A DNA stretch of 64,000 nucleotides from Paraburkholderia phenazinium (lineage in GTDB: Bacteria > Pseudomonadota > Gammaproteobacteria > Burkholderiales > Burkholderiaceae), in NCBI RefSeq assembly GCF_900142845.1, contig NZ_FSRU01000001.1:1674001-1738000 (forward strand). Reading direction: 5' to 3'. Positions 25,990-34,384 of the stretch are shown piece after piece. The notes below the pieces were generated by a model that saw only the letters and a list, made by a program, of their open reading frames with translations, was not told the DNA's origin and did no database searches. Each line of letters starts with the position of its first letter. Within the stretch, counting starts at the first letter, position 1. The translations under genes and the position numbers were made by a program.

Positions 25990-27075
25990 TCACCACGCCA
26001 GCATCGTTTCCCGCTGTGCTTCGGCTTTGCGCGCCTGCGTAGCCGCCTCGCCAGCAAACACCGGCATCACCTTCTCCGCAAACCTGCGCATCGACGCCAT
26101 CACCTGTTCATGCGGCAACGCGCCGAACCAGAAGCTCGCGCTGAAATAATCGCAGCCCAGTCCGTTCTGAATGCGTCGCAACTGGTGGATGCATTCATCT
26201 GCCGTACCCACCACCAGAAAATCGTCCCGCAGCGCCTGTTCCGACGGTTCATCGGCAAACGGTTGAGCCGGCACCACGCCGTCGACGACATCACCCATGT
26301 CATGCCGCAAGCGCAGCGTGGCGCGGCCGTTCCAGCGCGCCTGCTCCACCGCTTCACTGGCCTCGGCCTCGCTTTGCGCGACATACACCGGCCGCTGCGT
26401 GCCGATGCGCACCGAGGCCAGCGCCTGCGCCAGATCTGGATACTGACGGCGCACATTAGTCAGCTTCGAGATCGGTTCGAGCACGCCCGTAAACAGATTC
26501 GCACGCCGCTGCACGGCCTTCTCAACCGAGGCGCGGCGGCTCGAATTGACCACCAGCCAGAGCGGCATGGCGGCCTGCAGCGGCTGCGGCACGAGCGCAG
26601 TGCGTGCAATCCTGAAGTGTTCGCCGCTGTACGAGAACACCGGTTCGCGCAGCGCCTGCAGCAGCACGTCGATGGCTTCGTCGTCACGCGTGGGCGTTTT
26701 GCCCTTGACGAGCTGAAAGCGCTCGTACTGATAAGCCTGATAGCCGCTGCCGAGACCGACTTCGACGCGCCCGCCGCTCAGCACGTCGAGTGTCGCGAGT
26801 TCTTCGGCGACCACGAGCGGGTGATGCAGCGGCACCGGAATGATCGCCGGCCCAAGCCGCAGATGCTGCGTGCGAGCGGCAATGTGCGTCAACAGCAGTA
26901 GCGGCCGCGACGAGTGCGAATAGTTGGTGAAATGATGTTCGGCGAGCCACAGGTGGCTGTAGCCGAGGCGGTCGGCGGCTTCGGCCATCTCGAGCGCGCG
27001 CCGGTACGACTCGGCAGCGGGTCGTGGTTCGGGCGCGGGCATGGTGAGGAACAGGCCGAACTGCATCGGTTGCAT
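25990..27075 (-). CDS. Luciferase-like (LLM) flavin-dependent oxidoreductase
   Basis: 361-residue TIM-barrel flavin monooxygenase of the bacterial luciferase family. Visible are 'FGLFLTMPAPEPRPAAESYR' at the N-terminus, 'SHLWLAEHHFTNYS', the central 'LDVLSGGRVEVGLGSGYQ' and 'VVGTADECIHQLRRIQ'. The ATG at 27075 has an AGGAG ribosome-binding site. It is transcribed against its neighbours, convergent with the pyruvyl transferase gene and 26 bp downstream of the DUF3455 lipoprotein gene, with which it probably forms an operon. The substrate is unknown; a reduced-flavin supplier would be needed and is not seen. Confidence 0.88.
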   Translation of the reverse strand: MQPMQFGLFLTMPAPEPRPAAESYRRALEMAEAADRLGYSHLWLAEHHFTNYSHSSRPLLLLTHIAARTQHLRLGPAIIPVPLHHPLVVAEELATLDVLSGGRVEVGLGSGYQAYQYERFQLVKGKTPTRDDEAIDVLLQALREPVFSYSGEHFRIARTALVPQPLQAAMPLWLVVNSSRRASVEKAVQRRANLFTGVLEPISKLTNVRRQYPDLAQALASVRIGTQRPVYVAQSEAEASEAVEQARWNGRATLRLRHDMGDVVDGVVPAQPFADEPSEQALRDDFLVVGTADECIHQLRRIQNGLGCDYFSASFWFGALPHEQVMASMRRFAEKVMPVFAGEAATQARKAEAQRETMLAW

Positions 27076-27101
27076 CGTCGACTCCTGTGGGGAAGGCCTG
27101 A

Positions 27102-27794
27102 TCAAAGCCCGGTCGAATCCGTCGACGAAGCGATCGGCGCCACGCCCTTGGGACGGTAGAACATATAGGTGGCCGCATACGGCACCAGCAGCCGCGAACC
27201 CTCGAGTTCGCAGCCCGGTTGCGGCGGCAGGCCGCCCGACGTGTCGATGCGCTGAATCGAACTGATGTCCGCGAAACGGCCCGAGCCGGGACGCGGCGCG
27301 GCGTCGTAGCCCGCCGTGTAGCGCGCCCAGGTCAGCGCATTGGCGCCCACCTGGCTCTCGGCCGAGGTGGCGGCCTTCACATAGCTGCCGTCATAGGAGA
27401 GAAAGTAGTGCCCCGGCGCGACCGTGCCGACGCTTTCGCCGCCGGCATCCACGAGGATCGCTTCGGAGCCGAAGGGCGCCCAGAGCAACTGGGTCGGATC
27501 GCTACGCACGCCGGATGTCGTGGCGCGGGAGGTTTTCGCCGCGCTCAGCGCACCGAGCGGGTCCGCCGGGACCGGCGTCCTGCGGCAGATGTAGGTCTCG
27601 TCGCCGTGGGTGGTCATGACTTCCTGCAGCACCTCGTCCTGGCTCGCGCGCAACGCGACGGGCAGCGCTTCGTTGGCGGTCGGCGGCGGTTTGGGCGGCG
27701 TGGCGCAGCCGCCGAGCATCAGCAGAGCGCCAATACCCAGCACGGCGGTGAGCTCGCAAAGCAATCGGACGGGGCGCAGCGGAAGACCTGTCAT
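27102..27794 (-). CDS. DUF3455-like lipoprotein
   Basis: 230-residue predicted lipoprotein: the leader ends 'GIGALLMLGGCATPP' (lipobox LGGC), then a Pro-rich linker and a DUF3455-like domain with 'HYFLSYDGSYVKAATSAESQ' and 'WARYTAGYDAAPRPGSGRFA'. It is probably anchored to the outer membrane facing the periplasm. Function unknown. The ATG at 27794 was chosen because the signal peptide starts there; the frame is open upstream across a region carrying a promoter for the opposite strand. Likely co-transcribed with the LLM gene. Confidence 0.75.
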   Translation of the reverse strand: MTGLPLRPVRLLCELTAVLGIGALLMLGGCATPPKPPPTANEALPVALRASQDEVLQEVMTTHGDETYICRRTPVPADPLGALSAAKTSRATTSGVRSDPTQLLWAPFGSEAILVDAGGESVGTVAPGHYFLSYDGSYVKAATSAESQVGANALTWARYTAGYDAAPRPGSGRFADISSIQRIDTSGGLPPQPGCELEGSRLLVPYAATYMFYRPKGVAPIASSTDSTGL

Positions 27795-28113
27795 CGGCGT
27801 ATCGAAGGTAGCAAAAGTGAAGCGGGGACGGACGATGTTGCAATCACACCCGATCTTCGACTGCGTGCCTCCGCACAACCCGAAAGGCTGCACGGGAAAA
27901 CGCACGAACCGGCCATGGTTCGCGTTCGCATGCCTGCGTTCGCAGATGGGTGGGCGAGGGCAGCCGCGCAGCGGATACTGTCCGTGGTCCGCTGGCGATA
28001 CATCCGGCACCGCCCACCTTCGATGCGCATCACACGCTCGGTTTGCAGGCGGCAAGCGTCTGCGACGTAGCGCGCCACTTCCTTACCATGGCCTCGCGGC
28101 TCTGCAACCGTCG
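27795..28113. other. 319-bp divergent intergenic region
   Basis: No gene is seen between the DUF3455 lipoprotein and the O-methyltransferase. It carries a PIP box toward the methyltransferase and an inverted repeat CGAACC-N6-GGTTCG (27905-27910 and 27917-27922) whose right arm overlaps the first PIP half-site. No comparable PIP box faces the leftward genes. Confidence 0.7.
27919..27981 (+). promoter_or_regulatory. PIP (hrpII) box promoter of the methyltransferase/SCP2-JmjC pair
   Basis: TTCGC (27919-27923), 15 bases, TTCGC (27939-27943), 32 bases, then TACTGT (27976-27981): a full match to TTCGC-N15-TTCGC-N30-32-YANNNT on the plus strand, 133 bp ahead of the start codon at 28114. It matches the two hrp promoters in this window in every consensus position, which predicts HrpB control of the downstream pair. 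Confidence 0.8.
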
Positions 28114-29049
28114 ATGGAACCGAACCTGACCGACTCCGCATCCCTGATCGATCCTGAGCGGCGCGACATAGCGCCCTTGGGTCGCACCGATCTCTCGTCC
28201 ACATGGCTCGCGCTGATCCGCAAGTACATTCGCGGCGAGCCTGACGACGGCGCATTCACCGGGGCTCACACGCCCAACGTCACTCCGGTTACGGCAGCGG
28301 AATGCGCGGCCCGTCTGGCCGATGCAGACCGCGTGTTTGCCCAGTGGCTCGCGCCGTTGGGGCGCTCGGCGGCGCAGGTGGCGGGCATCGAGCCGGCGCG
28401 GATTGCGGTAGCGCTCAATCACATGCATCACGAGTCGCGCCGGCTGACGATGTGCGACGACGCCTTGCTCGACAACGTGGTTACGCTGGCGCGCGAGGTG
28501 ATCGAGCGCCGCGTGCCGGGCGACTTTATCGAAGCGGGCGCATGGCGCGGCGGCGTGACGATCCTCATGCGCGCCGCCTTGACGGCTTTCGGCGACCTGC
28601 ATCGCACGGTATGGGTGGCCGATTCGTTTGCCGGCCTGCCCGCGCCGGATCCGGCCAGCGATTTGCGCGATGCGATCTGGCATCACGTGATGCGCGCGGT
28701 CGGGTTGCTGCAGAGCGATCTCGATGGGGTACGCAGCGCATTTGCCCGCGCGGGCCTGCTCGACCGGCGCGTGCGTTTCCTGCCCGGCTGGTTCGCGGAT
28801 ACCTTGCCGGCCGCGCCGATCGAACGGCTCGCGCTGATGCGGCTCGACGGCGACTGGTACGACTCGACGCGCGATGCGCTGGAGGCGCTGTATCCGCGCT
28901 TGTCGCCGGGCGGCTTTGTGATTGTCGACGACTATGGCTTGCCCACCGGATGCGCGCGAGCCGTCGACGAATACCGCGAGCAACACGGCATCGACGCGCC
29001 GCTGGAGTGGGCCAATCAGCAGGCCGTGTATTGGCGTAAGCCGTTGTGA
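28114..29049 (+). CDS. TylF/MycF-type O-methyltransferase
   Basis: 311-residue SAM-dependent methyltransferase of the TylF (macrocin O-methyltransferase) family. The SAM-binding region is 'GDFIEAGAWRGGVTILMRAA', followed by 'VWVADSFAGLPAPDP'. The divalent-metal and catalytic acidic residues are in 'ALMRLDGDWYDSTRDALEAL' and 'GGFVIVDDYGLPTGCARAVD'. TylF enzymes methylate sugar or small-molecule hydroxyls in natural-product pathways. The stop overlaps the GTG of the next gene (GTGA). A PIP box upstream suggests HrpB control. No Shine-Dalgarno is obvious before the ATG. Confidence 0.88.
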   Translation: MEPNLTDSASLIDPERRDIAPLGRTDLSSTWLALIRKYIRGEPDDGAFTGAHTPNVTPVTAAECAARLADADRVFAQWLAPLGRSAAQVAGIEPARIAVALNHMHHESRRLTMCDDALLDNVVTLAREVIERRVPGDFIEAGAWRGGVTILMRAALTAFGDLHRTVWVADSFAGLPAPDPASDLRDAIWHHVMRAVGLLQSDLDGVRSAFARAGLLDRRVRFLPGWFADTLPAAPIERLALMRLDGDWYDSTRDALEALYPRLSPGGFVIVDDYGLPTGCARAVDEYREQHGIDAPLEWANQQAVYWRKPL

Positions 29050-30305
29050 ACGCGCCATCGCTGTCCCAGCTTGCCGCGCGGCTCGCCGAGCATTACGTGG
29101 CGCCGCCGCGAGCCGCGGTGCTCGACCTGATCGTCAGCGACGATGCTCAGGCCAGCCGCCGCTTTGTGCTTGGGCCGTCTATAGACATGAGCGCGTTGCC
29201 GGAGGACGGCGGCAAAAGCGCAGCGGCGGCGCGCATCACAGTCAGCGCCGCCATGCTTGCCGCGATCCTCTCGGATCCAACGGATTTCGACATCCGCAGT
29301 GCCGCGTCGCTCGCGCTGGGCGGTGTGCGGATCGAAGGCGCGCCGCAACTCGCGGCGTACTGGCTGCAATTGCTCAAGCGTCCGTCGCAGGAGGGGCGCG
29401 CCGCGCTGGCGCGTGCCCGTGAACGTGCGCCGCAGTGGCTCGACGCGGTGCCGGTGTTGGACGCGCGGCATGGTCACGATCGCTCGCTCGCTCGACTCAT
29501 CGCCAGTGTCCTCGACAGCAGCATCCCGCTGCATTTGCGCCGCGTGCTGCGCTGGCCCGAGACCGCCTGGACGCTCGCCGATTGGCGTCAGCGTGAAGCG
29601 TCGACGGTGTTGCGCACGAATCCGGCGAACGGACGCCCGCAATGCATCGGCGAGTTTATCGACGCGCTCGACTCGCCCGCATCCCACGCCGTTACCGATT
29701 CGCCCTATACCGAAGGCTGCTTGCTGCCCGCCGGCTGGGAGGCGCGCTTTACGATGCCGGTGTTGCCCGCGTCCATGTTCGGTGCGGCGCAACTCTGGTT
29801 CGGCCGCCGTCGCGATCACGCGCTGGTCACGCGCCTGCATTGCGATCTGGCGAACTCGTTCCTCGCCCAGGTGCATGGCCGCAAGCGCGTCCGTCTATAC
29901 AGCCCGTCGCAGGATGAAGCCGTCTATGCGCTCGATGCGTTCAATACGTACCGTCCGTGCCGCGTCGATGCAGCCGCGCCGGATCTCGCGCGTTTTCCGC
30001 TGTTTGCCAGGGCGCGTGGCGTCGATGTGACTCTTGAACCCGGCGATCTGCTGGTGATCCCCACCGGCTGGTTCCACTGTGTCTGGGCGCTCGATCACGT
30101 GCTGTCGATCAGCCGCTTCGTCAGCGACGCGCACGCGGCCGCGCTCGCTTCGCATGCGCACAACGCTGGCTTTCATCAGGCGAATCCGGGTAAGCTCGCG
30201 GATGTCTCGATCGTCCACCCGAACGACGTGAAAGGGTTGACCCAGTTCGGAGCGGCGATACAACAGGGCGGCCCACCGTCCGGCGGAGACGGCGTGCTGG
30301 AATGA
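29046..30305 (+). CDS. SCP2-like/JmjC-like (cupin) two-domain protein
   Basis: 419-residue protein. The N-terminal 120 residues look like an SCP2 lipid-carrier domain ('ITVSAAMLAAILSD', 'AASLALGGVRIEGAPQLAAY'). The C-terminal part is a cupin-8/JmjC-like Fe(II)/2-oxoglutarate domain. Its candidate iron ligands are His265 and Asp267 in 'LHCDLANSF' and His344 in 'IPTGWFHCVWAL', with a following 'RKRVRLYSP' strand. This suggests hydroxylation of a hydrophobic, carrier-bound substrate. It starts at GTG 29046 inside the methyltransferase stop codon, so the two are translationally coupled. The fusion is inferred from patterns, not a search. Confidence 0.65.
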   Translation: MNAPSLSQLAARLAEHYVAPPRAAVLDLIVSDDAQASRRFVLGPSIDMSALPEDGGKSAAAARITVSAAMLAAILSDPTDFDIRSAASLALGGVRIEGAPQLAAYWLQLLKRPSQEGRAALARARERAPQWLDAVPVLDARHGHDRSLARLIASVLDSSIPLHLRRVLRWPETAWTLADWRQREASTVLRTNPANGRPQCIGEFIDALDSPASHAVTDSPYTEGCLLPAGWEARFTMPVLPASMFGAAQLWFGRRRDHALVTRLHCDLANSFLAQVHGRKRVRLYSPSQDEAVYALDAFNTYRPCRVDAAAPDLARFPLFARARGVDVTLEPGDLLVIPTGWFHCVWALDHVLSISRFVSDAHAAALASHAHNAGFHQANPGKLADVSIVHPNDVKGLTQFGAAIQQGGPPSGGDGVLE

Positions 30306-30348
30306 CACGCGCGGGGTCTGGTCCAGTCCATCTCATGCAAAGGATTGA

Positions 30349-30756
30349 ATGAACGAGTCACGCACCCGCGGCGCTTATCCGCGCCCATTTCTGTTCCGCC
30401 CGGCGGCCGCGCTTGCCGTCCTGAGCTCGTTGACGTGCGCGACGCTCCCTGCGATAGCGCATGCCCAGGCGCCGGCTTCCGTGGCCAGCATCTGCGCCTC
30501 GCGCGCGAACAATGCGAAGCTGATTGCGCAGGACCGCGACGCCGGTGTCAGCGAAGCGCAGGAACGGCGCAAGACACAGGCCGTGGTCGAGGCGCTGCCG
30601 CCTGGGCGACAGGCTTATGCGCTGGCGGAGACGTCGTCGTTTATCGACGGCCTGTATGGCCGCTATGCGAAGCTTCCGCCGCAGGAGGTGTATACGAAGT
30701 ATCTGGCTTACTGCGAAGGACAATCTTCGAATGGCGGGGCGGCTAAAACGCCGTGA
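30349..30756 (+). CDS. Exported hypothetical protein
   Basis: 135-residue protein with an N-terminal signal peptide ('AALAVLSSLTCATLPAIAHA', cleavage after AHA). The mature part is a helical, charged domain with one Cys at each end ('ASICASRANNAKLIAQDRD' and 'KYLAYCEGQSSN'), which could form a disulfide. I do not recognise a family. It starts 44 bp after the SCP2-JmjC gene on the same strand and may be read from the same transcript. It is convergent with the anti-sigma gene. Confidence 0.7.
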   Translation: MNESRTRGAYPRPFLFRPAAALAVLSSLTCATLPAIAHAQAPASVASICASRANNAKLIAQDRDAGVSEAQERRKTQAVVEALPPGRQAYALAETSSFIDGLYGRYAKLPPQEVYTKYLAYCEGQSSNGGAAKTP

Positions 30757-30850
30757 GGCGGTGGCTTGATCTGGAGTCGGGACGAAGCAGCCATGCATGC
30801 CGTGTGCGTGCGATCCAACCTTCGCGCCCACACGGCCCGCCACGTCACAT

Positions 30851-31771
30851 TCAGTTAGCCGCCAGCATCGAGATACCGGCGTCACCGTACAGCGTCTGCA
30901 CGTTGTCGCCGGAAATATGTTTGGCCAGCGCCGACAGATCGGTTCCTTCGGGTTTGCCGATCAGCGCATAGCTGAGCTCGGCGTGCCGCCAGGTCACGAC
31001 ATTCATGCTGTCGATGTGCTGCTCGGCCACCGCGGCGTCGGGCTTGGCGTCCTTCATCACACATAGCGCGATCGGGGCACCTTGCTCGGGCAGATAGACG
31101 ATCTGTACCAGTGGCTTGTCGTTAAAGCGCAACCGTTGCACGCGCTTGAAGGTCAACCCCGCCGCACTCAGATCGGGAATCCGCACATCCAGGCCGTCCT
31201 GATGCTGGATGGCGTCGACCGTTTGCGACGTGACCTCGGCATTGACCGGCACCTGCGCGATGGTATCGCGCGAATAGAGCTGCTGATAACCGGCTGCCGC
31301 CGCGACCCAGCTCGACGCATGAGGGTCGGCCGCCGCCAGCGTCGCTGTGGGCGTGGCGTTCGAACCCGCGCCCTGGCCCGGCAGGAACCGCATGCCGACG
31401 CCGTAGCAGAACACGCCCGCCACGAACGCCACCGCGAGCCACTGCGGGGCAATCCGCAGACGTGAGCGCACGGGAGCGGAGGGTGGGGCAAAGGCGCCGT
31501 GCGCGATGCTGGCGTCGTTGGCGCCTGGCGTGGCCGTGCGCTGCACATGGGCGCGCGCCATCGCCGCGACGGCCTCGGTCAGGCTGTCCGGCACCGGCGG
31601 CAATTTTTGTTGCGCGAAGGCTTCCGCGTAGGGCAAGCGCGCAGTCTGCAACTGCGCGACGAATTCTGCGGCATCGGGCGACACGGCGATCTCCTTTTCG
31701 ACCTCGAGGCATTCCTCGGCGGATAGTTCGCCGTCCACGTATGCCATGAGCAGGATAGAGTCCATCTTCAT
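30851..31771 (-). CDS. Anti-sigma factor (membrane, non-zinc type)
   Basis: 306-residue anti-sigma factor. The N-terminal 70 residues carry 'LLMAYVDGELSAEECLEVEK', the usual anti-sigma opening, but lack the zinc-binding HxxxCxxC. One transmembrane helix lies at about residues 107-125 ('WLAVAFVAGVFCYGVGM'), followed by a 180-residue periplasmic domain that probably senses the signal. The start overlaps the sigma factor stop by four bases (ATGA), so the pair is translationally coupled. Confidence 0.85.
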   Translation of the reverse strand: MKMDSILLMAYVDGELSAEECLEVEKEIAVSPDAAEFVAQLQTARLPYAEAFAQQKLPPVPDSLTEAVAAMARAHVQRTATPGANDASIAHGAFAPPSAPVRSRLRIAPQWLAVAFVAGVFCYGVGMRFLPGQGAGSNATPTATLAAADPHASSWVAAAAGYQQLYSRDTIAQVPVNAEVTSQTVDAIQHQDGLDVRIPDLSAAGLTFKRVQRLRFNDKPLVQIVYLPEQGAPIALCVMKDAKPDAAVAEQHIDSMNVVTWRHAELSYALIGKPEGTDLSALAKHISGDNVQTLYGDAGISMLAAN

Positions 31772-32322
31772 GAGACCGGGTCCTTACTAGCAACTGCTAC
31801 TTTCGTTCTCTGCGTGTCGCGCACCCCGAACAGCGCGCCGATGGTCTGGCGTGCGCGCGACAGGCGGCTCATCACGGTGCCGATCGGCACCTCGAGCACT
31901 TCGGCGGCTTCGATATAGCTGAGTCCTTCGACGGCCACCAGCAGCATCACCAGACGCTGCGCTTCCGGCAGCCGGCCGACCGCGCTGACAATCTGGTTAT
32001 TGATCGCATTCTCTTCCGGCGTGCGCATGGCCGGATCGGCGACGGTTTCGAGCATGTCGTCGTCCCACTCCGTGCTCGAACGGTTGCGCCGGCTGCGGGC
32101 GCGCAACTCGTTGATCCAGGTGGAATGCACGATGGCAAACATCCAGCTCAATGCCGAGGTGTCGGGCTGCAGTTGATGCGCGCGTTCGAGCGCGCGCACG
32201 CAGGCCCGCTGCACCAGGTCTTCGGCATCGTGCCGGTCGCCCGAAATGCGCAAGGCGAACGCCCACAATCGCGGCAGCATGGCCGGGAGCAGGCTGGGTA
32301 AATCCGAACCGGTCATCGACAT
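31768..32322 (-). CDS. ECF-family RNA polymerase sigma factor
   Basis: 184-residue extracytoplasmic-function sigma factor. Region 2 contains '[20 protein letters not shown]' and '[20 protein letters not shown]'; region 4 is '[20 protein letters not shown]' with the helix-turn-helix '[20 protein letters not shown]'. It is followed directly by its cognate anti-sigma gene. The 281-bp gap upstream (32323-32603) lies between it and the diguanylate cyclase and shows no gene; it must hold both promoters. The regulon cannot be read from the sequence. Confidence 0.93.
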   Translation of the reverse strand: MSMTGSDLPSLLPAMLPRLWAFALRISGDRHDAEDLVQRACVRALERAHQLQPDTSALSWMFAIVHSTWINELRARSRRNRSSTEWDDDMLETVADPAMRTPEENAINNQIVSAVGRLPEAQRLVMLLVAVEGLSYIEAAEVLEVPIGTVMSRLSRARQTIGALFGVRDTQRTKVAVASKDPVS

Positions 32323-32603
32323 GGTTCCTTGCTGGGTGTCCGGTGTCTTTGGGGCGCCGCACGCAGCGCGGCTGGCGCTCTGGCGTGCGGTCCGCCGGAT
32401 GGTGGCCGGCGTGGTGGCCCGGGTTAGCCTGGGCGGAGACCGGCAGATTCAGGCCGGCCCGCTTGCCTCGCCGCGGGCTAAATGGAATGCTCGCGCCAGG
32501 GCAATCTGCAGATTTTAGCGGCAAACCGCGGCTTGCGCTCCAACCCGCCGGAACCCGGGCACTTGCGGATTTCCCGTCGCCGGTCGAAGCGGTTAAAGTC
32601 CCG

Positions 32604-34175
32604 ATGACGACTTCGCTATTCACGACGGGGGGACGGGTGACGCATCGAGTGCTTTCCTTGCGTCGGCGCTGGCGCAAAACCCGGCGCAAGTACGGCGCGG
32701 CGATTACGCAAATGGTCGGCAGCCATCCGATCCTCGCCGGCATGGCGGGGACCGCGGTGGCGGTGGCCATGGCAAGCCTGACCTTTGTGACGCTCTACGA
32801 TGGCCGGGCCGACGCGCTCAGGCACGCGCACGAGACCTCGGAGAACCTGGTGTCGCTGATCTCCAGCGACCTGGCGCGCAACGTCGAGATCTACGACCTG
32901 TCGCTGCAGTCGATGGTCGACAGCGCGCAAAATCCGGCCACCTGGCGCCTGCCGGGCGACCTGCGCCAATCGGTCCTGTTCGACCGGGCGACCACCGCCG
33001 CCTTTCTGGGCGGCGCCTATGTGCTTGACGTCCACGGCCAGGTGCTGGCGTCCCAGAACGGCGAACTCAATCCCGCCGTGCGGCTCGACGACCGCGACTA
33101 TTTCGTCGTGCAACAGCGCAATCCTTCCGTCGGCCTGTTCGTGTCGCATCCGTTTCGCTCGCGGCTGCGCGAGGGCAACGTCTCGATCGGTCTGACCCGG
33201 CGCATCAATACGCCGGCCGGCGACTTCGCAGGCGTCGCGCTGCTGGCGATCCGGATGGAGTATTTTCAGCGCCTGCTCGACAGGATCAATATCGGCAACG
33301 AGGGGTCCGTTTTCATTGCCCTCGACGACGGCACGTTGCTCGCCCGCAAGCCGTTCTCGCCCGAGGCGATCGGCACGAGCATCGCGAAGTCGCCAACCTT
33401 CATGATCATGGCGTCGCATGCCGAAGGGGCGTATTCGGCGAACTCCGCCGTCGACGGCGTGCCGCGCATCTTCACCTATGCCCACGTGCCGTCCACGCCG
33501 TTGATCGCCGTGGTGGCGCCGGCGGTTAGCGATGTGTTCGCCGAATGGCGGCGGCGCAGCCTCGTGGCCGGCGGCCTGACGCTGGCGTTGGGCACCGTGT
33601 TTGTCGTGGTGGCGTGGCTGCTTGCCTTCACGCTGCAGGACAAGGTGGCGGCCCAGGCGGAACTGGTCCGGCTCGCCGCGACGGACCCGCTGACCGGCCT
33701 GAGCAATCGCCGCATTCTGGACAGCCGGCTCGACGAAGAGTGGCTGCGCGCGCGGCGCAACGGCAGCCCGATGTCGGTGCTGTTCGTGGACGTCGATTAC
33801 TTCAAGGGCTTTAACGACACCTACGGCCACGCCGCCGGCGACGAAGTACTGGCGGCGGTTGCCGAGTGTATCGACTCGGTGGTGAGGCGGCCGGTGGATC
33901 TGGTTGCGCGCTACGGCGGCGAGGAGTTCGCCGTGGTGTTGCCCGATACTGCGGCGGACGGGGCTGCGGCGGTCGCCGAAAAGATCCGCAGAAAGGTACA
34001 GGGCATGAGCCTGTTTTATGGCGAGAGCGAACACGGCAGCGTGACGGTCAGCGTGGGCTGTGCCACCTGCTTGCCGGTGCAGGGCGGCAGTGCGTCGGAG
34101 TTGATGGCGGCGGCGGATGCGCAGCTCTATGCGGCGAAATCGGCGGGGCGGAACCGGGTGAAGTCGGCGGTGTGA
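32604..34175 (+). CDS. Membrane diguanylate cyclase (dCACHE-GGDEF)
   Basis: 523-residue c-di-GMP synthase. A membrane helix near residues 45-70 is followed by a periplasmic double-CACHE-like sensor (about 70-315, '[15 protein letters not shown]', '[20 protein letters not shown]'), a second helix ('[19 protein letters not shown]') and a GGDEF domain. The active site reads RYGGEEF and the product-inhibition I-site RPVD lies five residues ahead of it, so an active, feedback-inhibited enzyme is predicted. The ATG at 32604 was chosen; the frame is open further upstream but overlaps the divergent sigma factor gene. Small-molecule ligand unknown. Confidence 0.92.
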   Translation: MTTSLFTTGGRVTHRVLSLRRRWRKTRRKYGAAITQMVGSHPILAGMAGTAVAVAMASLTFVTLYDGRADALRHAHETSENLVSLISSDLARNVEIYDLSLQSMVDSAQNPATWRLPGDLRQSVLFDRATTAAFLGGAYVLDVHGQVLASQNGELNPAVRLDDRDYFVVQQRNPSVGLFVSHPFRSRLREGNVSIGLTRRINTPAGDFAGVALLAIRMEYFQRLLDRINIGNEGSVFIALDDGTLLARKPFSPEAIGTSIAKSPTFMIMASHAEGAYSANSAVDGVPRIFTYAHVPSTPLIAVVAPAVSDVFAEWRRRSLVAGGLTLALGTVFVVVAWLLAFTLQDKVAAQAELVRLAATDPLTGLSNRRILDSRLDEEWLRARRNGSPMSVLFVDVDYFKGFNDTYGHAAGDEVLAAVAECIDSVVRRPVDLVARYGGEEFAVVLPDTAADGAAAVAEKIRRKVQGMSLFYGESEHGSVTVSVGCATCLPVQGGSASELMAAADAQLYAAKSAGRNRVKSAV

Positions 34176-34384
34176 GGGGGATGGGGCGGATGCCGTGTGT
34201 TTGCGCACGGGAGACCCATGGGATCGGCAGGCGGCACTGCCAGATCGAGTTGCGTCCGCCTTTCTCAAGTCCGTCGGGTATCCGGCCGATAAACGGCAAA
34301 GAGACGAACGACCGTCACGCCGCAACGCGCATATGCATGCTGTATGCGTATTGACTGACCACCCACACTCATCGACCCCAATCC

